From positions 121,455-185,454 of the forward strand of contig JAMXAG010000004.1 of assembly GCA_024281675.1 (NCBI GenBank): DNA of 64,000 nt, written 5' to 3'. Source of the DNA: Nitrosomonas sp. (GTDB lineage: Bacteria > Pseudomonadota > Gammaproteobacteria > Burkholderiales > Nitrosomonadaceae). A program made the position numbers and the translations under genes. This document shows positions 48,881 to 58,762 of the stretch, piece by piece (the stretch's first letter is position 1; each line of letters opens with the position of its first letter). The notes under the pieces were generated by a model. The model had not been told where the DNA came from, did not search any database, and saw nothing but the letters and a program-made list of their open reading frames with translations.

Positions 48881-48970
48881 TTCTGAAAAATTACTCATCC
48901 ATCACTTTTCTGGAGTAGCAGTTTCAAAAGGCGGGTATTGATAAAAAGTAAGATCAGGGGATTTGGTGTA
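48881..48970. repeat. Degenerate repeat matching 8452-8545
   Basis: Shares TCTGAAAAA, AGCAGT, AAAAGGCGG and GATTTG-type words in the same order with the stretch after rpoH. In the 281-base gap upstream of the methyltransferase; nothing else seen there. Confidence 0.4.
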
Positions 48971-49070
48971 AATTAGCGCCCATAATTTAGTTCGTTACAA
49001 ACTTGTTGTTATATATTATAAATTAATAAAAGATCGCCACATTACTTTGTTTTTGAGCTTTTCTGATCAC

Positions 49071-49280
49071 TGGGTTATTTTGCATAAAGGTACGTAACGC
49101 ACCAAATAAGAATTACTAATTGCCTGAGTTACAATGAAAAATGGATATTCTTCAACCCCTAAAACCTGGGTGTTTTTTACACTAGAATTTGGATACTTCA
49201 AAGAAGACAATATTGATTCATTTTCGATAGGATAGCTGGAATCCTTTGGTGCGTTACGTACCTTTATGCAAAATAACCCA
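49071..49280. mobile_element. MITE-like element with 36-base perfect terminal repeats
   Basis: 210 bases. Arms at 49071-49106 and 49245-49280 are exact inverted complements, beginning TGGGTTATTTTGCATAAAGG. The inside (138 bases) has no convincing coding frame. The right end abuts the stop codon of the SRAP gene. Confidence 0.85.
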
Positions 49281-49694
49281 TTATTGATCCGCCAACCTAA
49301 CCAGTCTTGGCCAGCGGTCATGTATCCAGGCATATTCATGTGGCGTGTTGATAGTCACCACGTAAACCCGCATTTCATCGTCTCTTTCTGCCAATAATCC
49401 CTGAATCACCATCCCCTTATCCAGCTCTATCCAGCGGGATTGACTGTCATGGTCTTTTTCCATGAACTGGTTAGCGGCAATTAAAACTGGTCTTGGATGC
49501 CAGGGCTTCCATTTTCCGCTTTTGATGGAATTCAGTCGTGCCCAGCCGCCATTCGGAAATTTACCGGTGGCTTCATCCTTGCGCCTGCCCCACGTTATCC
49601 AAGTTACACTGCCATCTCGCAAACGCACCGGCAACCGCGCACCCGGTTGCGGGAAATATATCTTTTCACCCTGATATTCAATTCCGCCGCACAT
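49281..49694 (-). CDS. Compact SRAP-domain (YedK/HMCES-like) protein, copy 1
   Basis: 137 residues beginning MCGGIEYQ: Cys2 is the residue that SRAP proteins link to abasic sites in single-stranded DNA. Other family blocks are VTWITWGRRKDEATGKFPNGGWARLNSIKSGKW, VLIAANQFMEKDH and WIHDRWPRL with the conserved His. Shorter than the typical 190-230 residue YedK. A close paralogue is at 59444. The C-terminus is bounded by a MITE. Confidence 0.85.
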   Translation of the reverse strand: MCGGIEYQGEKIYFPQPGARLPVRLRDGSVTWITWGRRKDEATGKFPNGGWARLNSIKSGKWKPWHPRPVLIAANQFMEKDHDSQSRWIELDKGMVIQGLLAERDDEMRVYVVTINTPHEYAWIHDRWPRLVRLADQ

Positions 49695-49760
49695 AGACTC
49701 CCTTGCCGCGTATGGACATAGATTATCGGTCAGTTTCCAGCTGATACCAATACCCGGAAT

Positions 49761-49976
49761 CTATACTGCTAGAGGCGTCAACGTATAAACCCGACCAAAT
49801 TTTCCTGCGGCACGAATATCTCCGCGCTGCAAGGCAGCACGAACATCATCCAATTTATATGCGTCTTCAATCGACAAATAAGGCGACCAGCCTTCTCCTG
49901 CGTCTATCAACTCGATCTCAACTTCCGCAATGTATTGGCCTTCTCGTACCAATTTTGTTAGATGTTTATTATTCAT
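49761..49976 (-). CDS. Small protein, partner of a DUF4258-like gene
   Basis: 71 residues, [69 protein letters not shown]. Acidic; no DNA-binding motif that I can name. It overlaps the upstream gene by four bases (ATGA), so the two are expressed together, toxin-antitoxin fashion. Function not known. Confidence 0.75.
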   Translation of the reverse strand: MNNKHLTKLVREGQYIAEVEIELIDAGEGWSPYLSIEDAYKLDDVRAALQRGDIRAAGKFGRVYTLTPLAV

Positions 49977-50296
49977 CGTAATCTCCTCAAAAAATCATTA
50001 CTCCACTTATCACAGTCAGGACGATAAGCCGTAACGACAACAGCTGGCATGTCCGCATTTCTAGGAATACCCCACACTACATGGATTGGCTTGTTCTTTT
50101 TATCTTTTTGTAACACCAGTACGCATGGGCCTTTCGGATAGTCTGGATAATCTTCCACGACTATTGCCTCACCAATACTTGAGAGAATATCTCTTGCAAA
50201 GATATTGTCGTGTGACAACTCATCATAACCATGTTCAGATATACGGACATCCCCGTTACTGACTAATGCTATAACCCGTTGTAAAGTCACACTCAT
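49973..50296 (-). CDS. DUF4258-domain protein
   Basis: 107 residues: [77 protein letters not shown] matches the DUF4258 pattern (H near the start, HVVWGI..., TAYRPD at the end). This fold is related to small RNase-type toxins. Paired with the 71-residue gene downstream. Confidence 0.82.
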   Translation of the reverse strand: MSVTLQRVIALVSNGDVRISEHGYDELSHDNIFARDILSSIGEAIVVEDYPDYPKGPCVLVLQKDKKNKPIHVVWGIPRNADMPAVVVTAYRPDCDKWSNDFLRRLR

Positions 50297-50564
50297 GACA
50301 AAGTATCATCAGGTAAAATTATCAACACGAAATATGCCATCTATTTTTCCTGGAAATCATCACTCCAGCTTATCCCTTTATTTTTCATTGTATTTTATTT
50401 AGCTTCCTTAAGTTCCATCTCCGACAACGAATCTTGGCAATAGGATCGGAACTGTATATGCGATCAAATAAAACTACCAAGGTTTCATTGTATCAATAAT
50501 AGCAAGCCAACTCATGCAGTTAAATTTTGATACAATTTTAAATGTTACAGATCGAAAAATTGAT

Positions 50565-50668
50565 TGTGTCAAATTTGTGCCAAACTGTGCCTGAAATAAC
50601 ATCATATGTAGTTGTGTGACACTGATTTTATGCTTGGCAAGCATTGCAAGTTATTGATTTATATAAAC
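50565..50668. repeat. Inverted copy of the 28995-29107 sequence
   Basis: About 85 percent identical over 104 bases to the complement of the stretch downstream of the integrase. Lies just left of two tRNA-Thr 3' fragments. Within the 844-base gene-free region 50297-51140, which shows no coding sequence. Confidence 0.8.
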
Positions 50669-50686
50669 ACAAAATTTATAGCTAGG

Positions 50687-50732
50687 TTTCGTAATCAGTA
50701 GGTCTTGGGTTCAATTCCTCTCAACAGCACCA
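50687..50732 (+). other. tRNA-Thr-like 3' fragment (anticodon CGT)
   Basis: TTTCGTAATCAGTAGGTC, then GGGTTCAATTCC and CACCA. A decayed 3' half of a tRNA, probably an attachment-site copy; no 5' half. Confidence 0.65.
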
Positions 50733-50866
50733 TTAAATCAATAGATTGAAATAAATTATACAAAATTACTGATTCGTGTAGACTCTATGTAGACAGCAAA
50801 ACAGGTATAAAAGGCGAGTGAAAAATTTTTTTTAGAAAAATCTACTCATCCAACTCTGGAGTTAGT

Positions 50867-50915
50867 CAAATTTGTAATGAGAAGGTCCCGAGTTCGATTC
50901 TTGGTGTCGACACCA
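50867..50915 (+). other. tRNA-Thr 3' half, probable attachment site
   Basis: TTTGTAATGAGAAGGTCCCG through GTGTCGACACCA matches the fragment at 27317-27364 with few changes but on the opposite strand. Marks the right border of the accessory island. The 5' half is missing. Confidence 0.8.
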
Positions 50916-51140
50916 TTAAGTCATTGGTTGTTTGTATTGTTTCAGATGAAAATATTCATGTAGGTGCTGGATCGATAGGGGAATTCTTCTGATTAATGAT
51001 TAGATCACGGTATAGCCACTGCACGTATATCTAACTGGGCGCTAACCGGAAATTGACAAATAAATCGACTTAACAACACCCCGATTGGGTATTGACTTAG
51101 ACGAATTCAGATTTACTCTGATCACATTGATTTTATTAAG

Positions 51141-52484
51141 TCACTTATTTATGAGACGACCAGGACAGTATTTCAACTTCTGAATTTGTTCGATTGTGAG
51201 CGGAGCTGATGTCATTTCCTTTACTCCTTTGGCATCTTCAGACATTGCCAACAATTCGATTCTGCCTACTTTCTTTTCTGGTTCCCTGAATTGAATTATG
51301 GCTTGCAAAATAATGCCATCATCGATTAAAGTTTTGGCAAGAGTCTGCACTGCTTCAATTGGAGTATCGGGTCCACAAGCGATGGTATTTGTTTTAAATT
51401 TAGGCAACTGCGCACGGGTGGTGAAATAAGGTATGCCGCCTTTCTCAAGGCTATCAATAATTCTTTCGCCATCCCCTATTTTTTGATAATAATACAGTTG
51501 AATCCCTCTAAACGCATTTCCTCTCGAATCTGATGGTTCACCAATTAATTGTATTGTCTTTCCGCGAGTGGCAATAGTGGTGGCAGCTGGGTCCATATGA
51601 GCAATTGGTTGATTATTACTATACAATGCAAGTTTTTTAGGCGATGCAGTTGAATAACCAAAGATGACCTGACCAGGGCTAAATATGTCCTCGACGGTGC
51701 CGAACTGGGGGGTTTGCTTTCCTTTATTCGTTATTTCAGTTTTAAGCCACCAGCCAAGCTCTACAGCAGTGACCAAGCCATCTTTATCAAGATCTGCACC
51801 ACCCTCAAGCCCTCGGATAAAGGCAGGAGTAAAATCACTTATAGCAGGCACTTCTTCATCTTTGCTGCCTGCAGTAATAAAATATTTAGCTGGTTGGTCA
51901 ACATCCCGAATAAACAATTCGTTAGGAGGACGAATATTTCCTCTCTTAAGAAATACGGAACCTGAGTAACAACTGTCAAAAACAAATAAAATATGTTTAG
52001 CTTCCGAACGACCAGCCCATGTTTTAATTACGTCCATGCCTAGAGCAGTTTTATTGAACTTAGTATCTGCTGGATCAGCAGGAGCATCTACGGGAACTAA
52101 ATAACCTATGTATTTATTATCAGTTGTTCCGTGACCTGCAAAATATATAACTAAGCGTCTTTCCCGTATTTCTTCACTAGTGCCCTCGTTATTGCTAAGG
52201 AAATCTTCTATGCTTTGTCTTAGTTTTTTTCCATCAGGATTTAGTATGGTTCTGACATAAAAACCCTGTTTCTCAAGAGAGTTTTTTACATTAATAACAT
52301 CTTCTGGAACGGAATCTAAGGGACTCCAAAATTTATATTTGGCCGCTCCTATGACAAGAGCACGACTACTTTTATAAAGAAGATATGGCCCTTTTTCCGT
52401 CTCAACAGAAAATGAAGATTCAGCTTGTACAACCCAGCTACTTGCTAGCAAAGTGAATATAAAGATTAATATTAATTTGTCCAT
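51141..52484 (-). CDS. Exported caspase-family (C14) peptidase
   Basis: 447 residues from MDKLILIFIFTLLASSWVVQA, a signal peptide; a longer frame adds 19 residues without one. The p20-like domain has the catalytic His118 in LVIYFAGHGTTDNKYIGYLVP and Cys172 in ILFVFDSCYSGSVF. DADLDKDG-like GGADLDKDGLVTAVELGWWL near 235 resembles a calcium loop. The C-terminal 180 residues (LALYSNNQPIAHMDP onward) are unassigned and predicted soluble. Third gene of an operon whose products are all exported. Confidence 0.88.
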   Translation of the reverse strand: MDKLILIFIFTLLASSWVVQAESSFSVETEKGPYLLYKSSRALVIGAAKYKFWSPLDSVPEDVINVKNSLEKQGFYVRTILNPDGKKLRQSIEDFLSNNEGTSEEIRERRLVIYFAGHGTTDNKYIGYLVPVDAPADPADTKFNKTALGMDVIKTWAGRSEAKHILFVFDSCYSGSVFLKRGNIRPPNELFIRDVDQPAKYFITAGSKDEEVPAISDFTPAFIRGLEGGADLDKDGLVTAVELGWWLKTEITNKGKQTPQFGTVEDIFSPGQVIFGYSTASPKKLALYSNNQPIAHMDPAATTIATRGKTIQLIGEPSDSRGNAFRGIQLYYYQKIGDGERIIDSLEKGGIPYFTTRAQLPKFKTNTIACGPDTPIEAVQTLAKTLIDDGIILQAIIQFREPEKKVGRIELLAMSEDAKGVKEMTSAPLTIEQIQKLKYCPGRLINK

Positions 52485-52530
52485 CACTTTGGTTGCTCCA
52501 AGAAATTGATGCTCACGCAATAGCGTGAGC

Positions 52531-53235
52531 TTAATGACCACTATCCATGGCCGTGGAAGTTTTTGGGAAATTTTTATATGAATGCACTAATGATGAGTAA
52601 ACTGGTAAAAAAAGTCGTTGTGTGATGCCATTGTATTGAATAGTGTCTTTTGCCTCAAAATGCAGATGGATAGTTGTTGGAGTGCCATTGAAATGGTTAG
52701 AGACTAAACCTATTTTTTGACCTTTCTTAACCCTTTCTGACTCACGAATAGCTAATTTATTCATATTAAGGTGTAGATAACGATACATCGTTCCCTTTGG
52801 GGTTTGAAGGGTAACGCTGTATTTCCCAACTTGAGCAATAAGACCATCTTCCACAGCCACAGCCCAATGTGTATCACGCTTGCATGTTGCTGGCCGAATA
52901 TCTTGACCTTGGTGACCACGCCCCGAAGAACACATAGCCATCGGCCTGTGACGGCTCTCACAATAGTTATCACGCCAAGGATAGTTATAATTAATTTCAG
53001 CACATTGACTTCCAGCCTTTTGACCGCCTGGACGATGAACCTGTGAGTTTAAGTAAGCTGCTCCCTGCAAAGGAAATTGCATTTCAGGAAAATATATAGT
53101 GTCATCTTTAAATCCATTTCCACTACCTGGCTCCAGTTCGCCTGCTGGCATATAGTTTTGTTCATTTGCATATAGGGTAATTGACGTAGAGCATAAAAGA
53201 ATAAAGCTTTGTAATAACATCATGTTGATTTTCAT
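52531..53235 (-). CDS. Exported M23-family peptidase
   Basis: 234 residues from MKINMMLLQSFILLCSTSITLYA (signal peptide), preceded by AGGGGGAGCAGGAAA. M23/LytM zinc ligands are complete: His and Asp in GRGHQGQDIRP, His in YRYLHLNM and HLH in TTIHLHFEA. Six cysteines (SQCAEIN, DNYCESR, AMCSSG, ATCKRD) suggest disulfides. Active M23 enzymes cut peptidoglycan cross-links. Overlaps the upstream gene by four bases and is 46 bases before the caspase gene. Confidence 0.87.
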   Translation of the reverse strand: MKINMMLLQSFILLCSTSITLYANEQNYMPAGELEPGSGNGFKDDTIYFPEMQFPLQGAAYLNSQVHRPGGQKAGSQCAEINYNYPWRDNYCESRHRPMAMCSSGRGHQGQDIRPATCKRDTHWAVAVEDGLIAQVGKYSVTLQTPKGTMYRYLHLNMNKLAIRESERVKKGQKIGLVSNHFNGTPTTIHLHFEAKDTIQYNGITQRLFLPVYSSLVHSYKNFPKTSTAMDSGH

Positions 53236-53804
53236 TTTCCTGCTCCCCCTACAGCAATTAAGCTTTGATAGGCGTCTACTATGAATTTTGTGTCGGTACA
53301 ACGCTTATCCGATGCTGTTGAGCAGGTAATTCGTAAAGTGTATGCTGCACCAAATTTTGAAAAGTTTAAGTCTATGCCGTCTTCGAAAAAATCAATCGTG
53401 TAAGATGACTTGCCGTCTACCTTAAATTTTCCATAGATGGCTGAATGTTCATCAATAGCGATAGCACTGCGAGATCCGAGAACAGTAAGTTTCGAATCAT
53501 TGCCTATGCGGTAAGTCGACGCATATGCGTCACCCTGCGTATAAATCTTAGGTGCTGCTCTTACTGGTCCGGTACCTAACACTAAAATTGGTAGGCGCGT
53601 TTGCTCAATAACCTTGGGCGAAATCATGGCTGACCGAAATGCTTTAATTCCTTTAGCGTCACGTACTGCATCTTCTTCTTTTGCTATATTAGCAGTCATC
53701 CAATCAATATCTTGGTCAACTCGCTGTATCTCTTTCGCTTCTATTGAGTTTGTGATAACAGTAATTACAAAACTCAAGTACACAGTAATTATTGTAATTT
53801 TCAT
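53232..53804 (-). CDS. Exported protein of unknown function, first gene of the caspase operon
   Basis: 190 residues. Signal peptide MKITIITVYLSFVITVITNSIEA, a helical stretch (IQRVDQDIDWMTANIAKEEDAVRDAKGIKAF), then a beta-rich domain (LPILVLGTGPVRAAPKIYTQGDAYASTYRIGNDSKLTVLGSRSAIAI...YTIDFFEDGIDLNFSKFGAAYTLRITC) with one Cys pair. I recognise no family. The stop overlaps the M23 start (ATGA). Confidence 0.8.
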   Translation of the reverse strand: MKITIITVYLSFVITVITNSIEAKEIQRVDQDIDWMTANIAKEEDAVRDAKGIKAFRSAMISPKVIEQTRLPILVLGTGPVRAAPKIYTQGDAYASTYRIGNDSKLTVLGSRSAIAIDEHSAIYGKFKVDGKSSYTIDFFEDGIDLNFSKFGAAYTLRITCSTASDKRCTDTKFIVDAYQSLIAVGGAGK

Positions 53805-54063
53805 AATGTCACTTATCCACGATCATTGAAAACCCCGAGCTACTTTGGAAAATAAAAGGTTGAGTATGTACCGCCTCCTACGATGACTCTGACAGTTAAA
53901 ACTATAAAGGTGAAATTCCATTAATTTTTAATAAGTAATTGTAAAGTTCACTTATTATCTAGCTATCATAAAAAATAATAAGAGGCAATAAAATTGCGGT
54001 GTTTGTTCGATGATTTAACTATATATCATCCTAAAATGAAACGCCATTCAGTTTCGGAGATAA
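53805..54063. other. Upstream region of the caspase operon
   Basis: AT-rich, presumably holding the operon promoter; I see no recognisable operator. The IS3 element begins at its left-reading far end. Confidence 0.4.
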
Positions 54064-54126
54064 GAAGTGGCCTCACTTGATTGGACAATTTTTTCCATAT
54101 CTTAAGTGGAAACCTTGCGTTAATGC

Positions 54127-54957
54127 CTACCCTGCTTTTTGCATTGTAGGCAGGTTATCGAAGTAGAACTCATTTGGCGTTTTGTCGTCAAGCGCGGTGT
54201 GAGGTCTATTTTGGTTGTAGAACATGAAATATTTTTCTAAGCCTTGTTTTGCATCACATACGCTGTCGTAGGCGTGCAGATATACCTCTTCGTATTTGAC
54301 GCTCTTCCAAAGCCGTTCGACAAACACATTGTCACGCCAACTGCCCTTGCCATCCATACTGATCTGGATACCGTTATACTTCAACAACCCGGTGAATTCC
54401 AAGCTGGTAAATTGACAACCTTGGTCAGTATTGAAGATATCCGGCTTGCCATGCTTGTTTATGGCTTCTTGTACAGCTTCAATGCAGAAGTCGGTAGTCA
54501 AGGTGTTAGACAATCGCCATGACAGCACTCGACGGCTTGCCCATTCGATCACAGCGAACAGATAAACGAAACCGCGCTTCATTGGGATGTAAGTGATATC
54601 TGCTGCCCAGACATTGTTTGAGCGGGTGATGGACAAATTCCGCAACAGATACGGATAGACTGGATGCGCCTGATACCGCTTGCTGGTGCTGGGCTTGCGG
54701 TAGATTGCGTGTATTCCCATTCGCTTCATCAGCGTAGATACACGACGCCGACCGAATAAACTTCCTTCGCGTTTGAGCATTTTGGAAAGCATTCTGGCGC
54801 CTGCAAAGGGATGGTTCAGATGTAATTCGTCTATTCGGCGCATCAGTACAAGCTCCTCCGCTGATAGCGGAACCGGTCGGTAGTATGCTGTTGAGCGTGC
54901 CACATCCAGTAGCCGACATTGCTTCACCAGCGGCAGTGCGTGAGTTCGGTTTATCAT
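54127..54957 (-). CDS. IS3-family transposase OrfB
   Basis: 276 residues, DDE integrase: VWAADITYIPMKRGFVYLFAVIEWASRRVLSW, IFNTDQGCQFTSLEFTGLL, SWRDNVFVERLWKSVKYEEVYLHAY. All three catalytic acids are present. Overlaps orfA by four bases; the normal product may be an OrfAB fusion by frameshifting. Confidence 0.95.
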   Translation of the reverse strand: MINRTHALPLVKQCRLLDVARSTAYYRPVPLSAEELVLMRRIDELHLNHPFAGARMLSKMLKREGSLFGRRRVSTLMKRMGIHAIYRKPSTSKRYQAHPVYPYLLRNLSITRSNNVWAADITYIPMKRGFVYLFAVIEWASRRVLSWRLSNTLTTDFCIEAVQEAINKHGKPDIFNTDQGCQFTSLEFTGLLKYNGIQISMDGKGSWRDNVFVERLWKSVKYEEVYLHAYDSVCDAKQGLEKYFMFYNQNRPHTALDDKTPNEFYFDNLPTMQKAG

Positions 54958-55256
54958 CGCTTTGCGCTCAACAATCCCGACTTGATGAGCGCGCCTTCTA
55001 AAAAATCATTCTCCAACGTGAGCTGTCCAATCTTGGCGTGAAGTATCTTGAGATCAGGCGCGGCGGCCTTTGCTTTTGAATTACTCCCGAATACATCGAT
55101 TGCAGATTCCTGTAATTGCTGCTTCCATTCCGAAATCTGGTTCGGATGCACATCAAATTGTTCAGCTAACTCAGCTAGTGTCTTATCACCCTTGATCGCA
55201 GCTATTGCCACCTTGGCTTTGAATCCCGCTGCGTGATTCCTTCTCGTCCTTCTCAT
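54954..55256 (-). CDS. IS3-family OrfA
   Basis: 100 residues: RRNHAAGFKAKVAIAAIKGDKTLAELAEQFDVHPNQISEWKQQL, the helix-turn-helix of IS3 OrfA, then a leucine-zipper-like helix (LHAKIGQLTLENDFLEGALIK). Confidence 0.95.
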   Translation of the reverse strand: MRRTRRNHAAGFKAKVAIAAIKGDKTLAELAEQFDVHPNQISEWKQQLQESAIDVFGSNSKAKAAAPDLKILHAKIGQLTLENDFLEGALIKSGLLSAKR

Positions 55257-55539
55257 ACTCTCGCTCCTTTTTTGCCGCGAACTTCACGGATTTAGATTGA
55301 GCAAGATTACCACTTATCCGACTGTCCGAATTTGCGAGGCCACTTCTCTCCAGAGTTCTCCGACTAAATGTCGGTTATTTAACAATCCAGAGTGGAAACT
55401 TTTCAACGCTGTTTCACCCAGAACCCTGGTAAGTTTTGCACGCTGATTAACACTTCTGAGCCGTATTAGTTAATCCCATTGGCGAGTAGAGTGTGATACT
55501 TTGCTTTGAATTTTAGTTTTAAGCAGAATTTATCCAGAA

Positions 55540-56040
55540 ATGCTTTATTCTCATATTTTTATCGACGGTAGTGTTAATAACCAATTAAAGATTGGATATG
55601 GTGCTTACCTTGTGGTTTCTGAGCTAGGTGCAGCTATAGAATCGCTAAAAGATACGGTGAGAGTGAAGCGTTTTGAACATACCAACTCGACTAAATTGGA
55701 ATTGCAAACATTGCTGTGGGCATTGAGTGAAACGGTTGCTTTAGGCGGTGGTGGCGACATGGTTTTGACGGTTTATACAGATTCACAGAGTATTATTCGT
55801 CTGCCGGGAAGGCGCGCTCGTCTTGAACAAGGCAATTATTTTTCTAGTAAGAACAAACAACTCAATAATTACGATCTGTACCAGGAATTCTATCGATTGA
55901 CTTCCAAACTAAATTGCGAATTTGTTAAGGTAATAGGACACAAACCATCTGGCAATAAAGGCGAGATTGATAAACTATTTGGTTTGGTAGATCAAGCATC
56001 CAGGCGTGCACTACGAAGAGATTTTCAGCGCATGGAATGA
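55540..56040 (+). CDS. RNase H-like protein
   Basis: 166 residues with the DEDD residues of RNase HI: Asp in SHIFIDGSVNNQL, Glu in STKLELQTLLWAL, Asp in TVYTDSQSIIRL and Asp in GEIDKLFGLVDQASRRALR. Longer loops than cellular RNHA; a similar single gene occurs in diverse genomic islands. Stands alone on the plus strand, convergent with umuC. Confidence 0.82.
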   Translation: MLYSHIFIDGSVNNQLKIGYGAYLVVSELGAAIESLKDTVRVKRFEHTNSTKLELQTLLWALSETVALGGGGDMVLTVYTDSQSIIRLPGRRARLEQGNYFSSKNKQLNNYDLYQEFYRLTSKLNCEFVKVIGHKPSGNKGEIDKLFGLVDQASRRALRRDFQRME

Positions 56041-56085
56041 AATAAAATAAAATATTGAATGGTAAACTATGAGCCAATCTGCCGA

Positions 56086-57378
56086 TCATTTCGTAACACA
56101 AATCAATTCATCCCAATTTGTGGTGTAGTTGGGACTTTTATTACCCTGTTTCATTCTCCACGGTTGTTTGTAGCCTTCGGATGCCAGTTTTAAAGTGCCT
56201 CGACCCATACGAGCATTGATTTGATCCATGACACTCATCAACTTGCTGGATTGATTATCTGCTGCTGATACCGAACCAAAGAGATCCAGTTGCCGGTATT
56301 GCCTTGGCACCAGTTCAGACAACATCACGCCCGCTTTCTGATACCGATAACCGCTGCGATAAATTCTGCGTAATCCCCAGAGTGCAACCTTGGTCAGTAA
56401 TCTTGTATCGTCCGTTTGCCTTGGCAGAGAAATTGTCATGCTGTTGGCATAAAAAGGTTCTTTTTCATTGAATGGACTGGTGCGAATATTGACGTGAACC
56501 GATCCAGCATACGATTGTTGTCTTCGCAGCTTCTCTGCTGCACGGCTGATGTAGAGAGAAACCGATTCTTCCAGACTGGCTAAATCGGATACAGGAATTC
56601 CAAACGAACGGGAACTGACGATCTGTTTTTTCGGCGGATTGATTTCTTCCAGTTCGATACAGGCAGTGCCATTGATTTCGCGAATGGTTTTCTCCATCAC
56701 GACCGAGAAACGGGCGCGCAGTTGCGATGGCGATGCTGTTTTGAGATCCAACACGGTTTTGATGCCGATTTCATGCAGTTTGGGTGCAAGCCGCCTACCA
56801 ATACCCCAGATCTCACCGACTTCTATTTTTCTGAACCATTCATCTTGTTGCTGTGATGACATGGCGCTCAGATCGCACACACCATTGAACTCAGGATTCT
56901 TTTTGGCAATGTGGTTAGCAAGTTTGGCCAGCGTCTTGGTTGATCCAATTCCGACACAAACCGGCAATCCCGTCCATTGCTTGATCCGCTGACGGATATG
57001 CTGACCATAGAGAATCTGGTTTTGTTTTCTGAATCCAGTCAGATCAAGAAAGCATTCATCAATGGAATAAATTTCCTGGTTTGGGCTAAACACTGCCAGT
57101 ATGCTCATCACTCGATTGCTCATGTCGGCATACAAAGTATAGTTGGATGAGTAGGCAATGATTCCGTGTTTTTTGGCCAGATCTTTCAGCTGAAACCACG
57201 GTTGACCCATTTTGACGCCCAGCGCTTTCACTTCGTTACTTCTGGCAACCGCACAACCGTCATTATTAGATAGCACTACAACCGGTTTGTCTTCCAGTTT
57301 GGGATTGAATACCCGTTCGCAACTGACATAGAAGTTGTTCACGTCAATTAATGCGATGGAGCGGTTATGCTTATCCAT
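56086..57378 (-). CDS. umuC: Y-family DNA polymerase UmuC
   Basis: 430 residues. Catalytic subunit of a translesion polymerase (PolV type). [54 protein letters not shown], then [15 protein letters not shown] (catalytic DE), the helix-hairpin-helix [19 protein letters not shown] and a little-finger domain with the C-terminal DUF4113 piece ([19 protein letters not shown]). Complete. Overlaps the preceding exonuclease gene by eight bases. Confidence 0.95.
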   Translation of the reverse strand: MDKHNRSIALIDVNNFYVSCERVFNPKLEDKPVVVLSNNDGCAVARSNEVKALGVKMGQPWFQLKDLAKKHGIIAYSSNYTLYADMSNRVMSILAVFSPNQEIYSIDECFLDLTGFRKQNQILYGQHIRQRIKQWTGLPVCVGIGSTKTLAKLANHIAKKNPEFNGVCDLSAMSSQQQDEWFRKIEVGEIWGIGRRLAPKLHEIGIKTVLDLKTASPSQLRARFSVVMEKTIREINGTACIELEEINPPKKQIVSSRSFGIPVSDLASLEESVSLYISRAAEKLRRQQSYAGSVHVNIRTSPFNEKEPFYANSMTISLPRQTDDTRLLTKVALWGLRRIYRSGYRYQKAGVMLSELVPRQYRQLDLFGSVSAADNQSSKLMSVMDQINARMGRGTLKLASEGYKQPWRMKQGNKSPNYTTNWDELICVTK

Positions 57379-58762
57379 GCAATGCGATTACTTCGACATC
57401 TTTGCGGTTCAGGAATTTCAGCAGATAGCGGTAAGTATCACGATCAAAATGGGGATGCGTCGCTATTTCATCAAATTCCTGATGATCTCTTGCTGTTCCG
57501 AGATGACACCATTGGTCAAACACATGCACTTCTGTCATGTCATTATCCGGATTATGTTCTCTAATCCCGATGCGACCATTAAACGGCCACGCTAAAAGCT
57601 TGTAACCACTTAAAGCTGTCAAAAGGCGTAAGCGATGAGATTCCGCAGATTCTTTGTCCGCACATAAGCCTTTGCAGTGTTTTAATTGATGAGAAAAACA
57701 CACGCCAGAGCCTTTTTCCAGTCCTAATGCCTTATCACATAACCCATGCTCATCGGCAAGCTTATTTAGAATTTCCAGTGCTTGTCGTTTGGTTTTGAAA
57801 GTGCCATAAACATTATCTAAGGTAGTCCAGTCAATATCACTTTCATAAATCAAGGTAACCAATGGCCGGACCGCAGGGTTATCCGAAACCTGCCATGCAC
57901 ATAATTGTCTCTCACGCCTGAGCTGCCGGTTGTGGATAGGCTGAAATTCTTTAATCAAGTGCGATTCTAATAGCAGCGCTCCGAGTTCCCCGCTGGTGAC
58001 GCGGTACTCGATTCGCTTGATTTCTTGGGCAATACGCATTTCCTTGGCTGAGCTATGATCACCCTGAAAGTGACTGAGTACACGCGTTCTTAAAGTGACA
58101 CTTTTACCGACATACAGCAGCGCACTCTCACCATGGAATAAATAAACACCGAAGGTGTCCGGTATCGCATTGATTTCAAGTTGGTCGAGATTAGCCGGAA
58201 TGGCTTGCTGTTTCAGTAATGCCAGGGCAGCTTCCTGAACGACATGCTCACCTAATTCATTGAACGCCGCCGCAATAAACGCCGCCATCATTTCCGTATC
58301 ACCCATTGCCCGGTGGCGATTCTCACAAACCAGTTTGAATCTTTCTATAATGGCATCTAAGCCATGTCCTTTATGTTGCGGATATAGCTTTCTTGAAAGT
58401 TTAACCGTGCACAAGAGTTTTTTCTGGAAGGTAATACCAATGCGCTTGAACTCATTTTTGAGGAAACCATAATCAAAACGCACATTGTGGGCGCACAAAA
58501 CGGCATCATCGACCCAATCTAGCAGGATATTGCGAACTTCAAAGAAAGTCGGCGCATTTTTTACCATGCTTTGGGTTATGCCGGTCAATCTCTGAATGAA
58601 TGGTGAAATACTGACTTCTGGATTGATGAGCGTAGTCCAACGACCGACTTCAATACCGTTTTCATACCGGATTAAGCCAATCTCAGTGATACGATCCTGA
58701 GTTGGGGTAGCACCCGTTGTTTCCAGATCAAGCAATACATAACACGGCAACAACGTACTCAT
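57371..58762 (-). CDS. DnaQ-type exonuclease fused to a GIY-YIG (UvrC/Cho-like) nuclease
   Basis: 463 residues. Residues 1-180 are a DEDDh proofreading-type exonuclease: [40 protein letters not shown]. Residues 205-290 are a GIY-YIG domain: [29 protein letters not shown] and the Glu of [18 protein letters not shown]. The C-terminal part has a Cys-containing UvrC-like region ([15 protein letters not shown]). Such exonuclease/Cho fusions occur in proteobacteria, but here it sits between umuD and umuC with four- and eight-base overlaps, so it probably works in the same damage-tolerance operon. Confidence 0.9.
   Translation of the reverse strand: MSTLLPCYVLLDLETTGATPTQDRITEIGLIRYENGIEVGRWTTLINPEVSISPFIQRLTGITQSMVKNAPTFFEVRNILLDWVDDAVLCAHNVRFDYGFLKNEFKRIGITFQKKLLCTVKLSRKLYPQHKGHGLDAIIERFKLVCENRHRAMGDTEMMAAFIAAAFNELGEHVVQEAALALLKQQAIPANLDQLEINAIPDTFGVYLFHGESALLYVGKSVTLRTRVLSHFQGDHSSAKEMRIAQEIKRIEYRVTSGELGALLLESHLIKEFQPIHNRQLRRERQLCAWQVSDNPAVRPLVTLIYESDIDWTTLDNVYGTFKTKRQALEILNKLADEHGLCDKALGLEKGSGVCFSHQLKHCKGLCADKESAESHRLRLLTALSGYKLLAWPFNGRIGIREHNPDNDMTEVHVFDQWCHLGTARDHQEFDEIATHPHFDRDTYRYLLKFLNRKDVEVIALHG

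Larger units (their letters stand above)
54064..55346. mobile_element. Complete IS3-family element
   Basis: 1283 bases with imperfect terminal repeats beginning GAAGTGGCCTC on both sides. Contains orfA and orfB on the minus strand. No convincing target duplication seen. A solo end matching this element is at 33192. Confidence 0.85.

Noticed and set aside
49067-49339. 90-codon minus-strand protein spanning the MITE
   Set aside because: It reads out of frame through the end of the SRAP gene and the terminal repeats; the true SRAP frame stops at 49281.
50297-51140. CRISPR array or tandem repeats in the gene-free border region
   Set aside because: Repeated words here are two decayed tRNA 3' halves and one element end, not regularly spaced repeats. 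No cas genes in the window.
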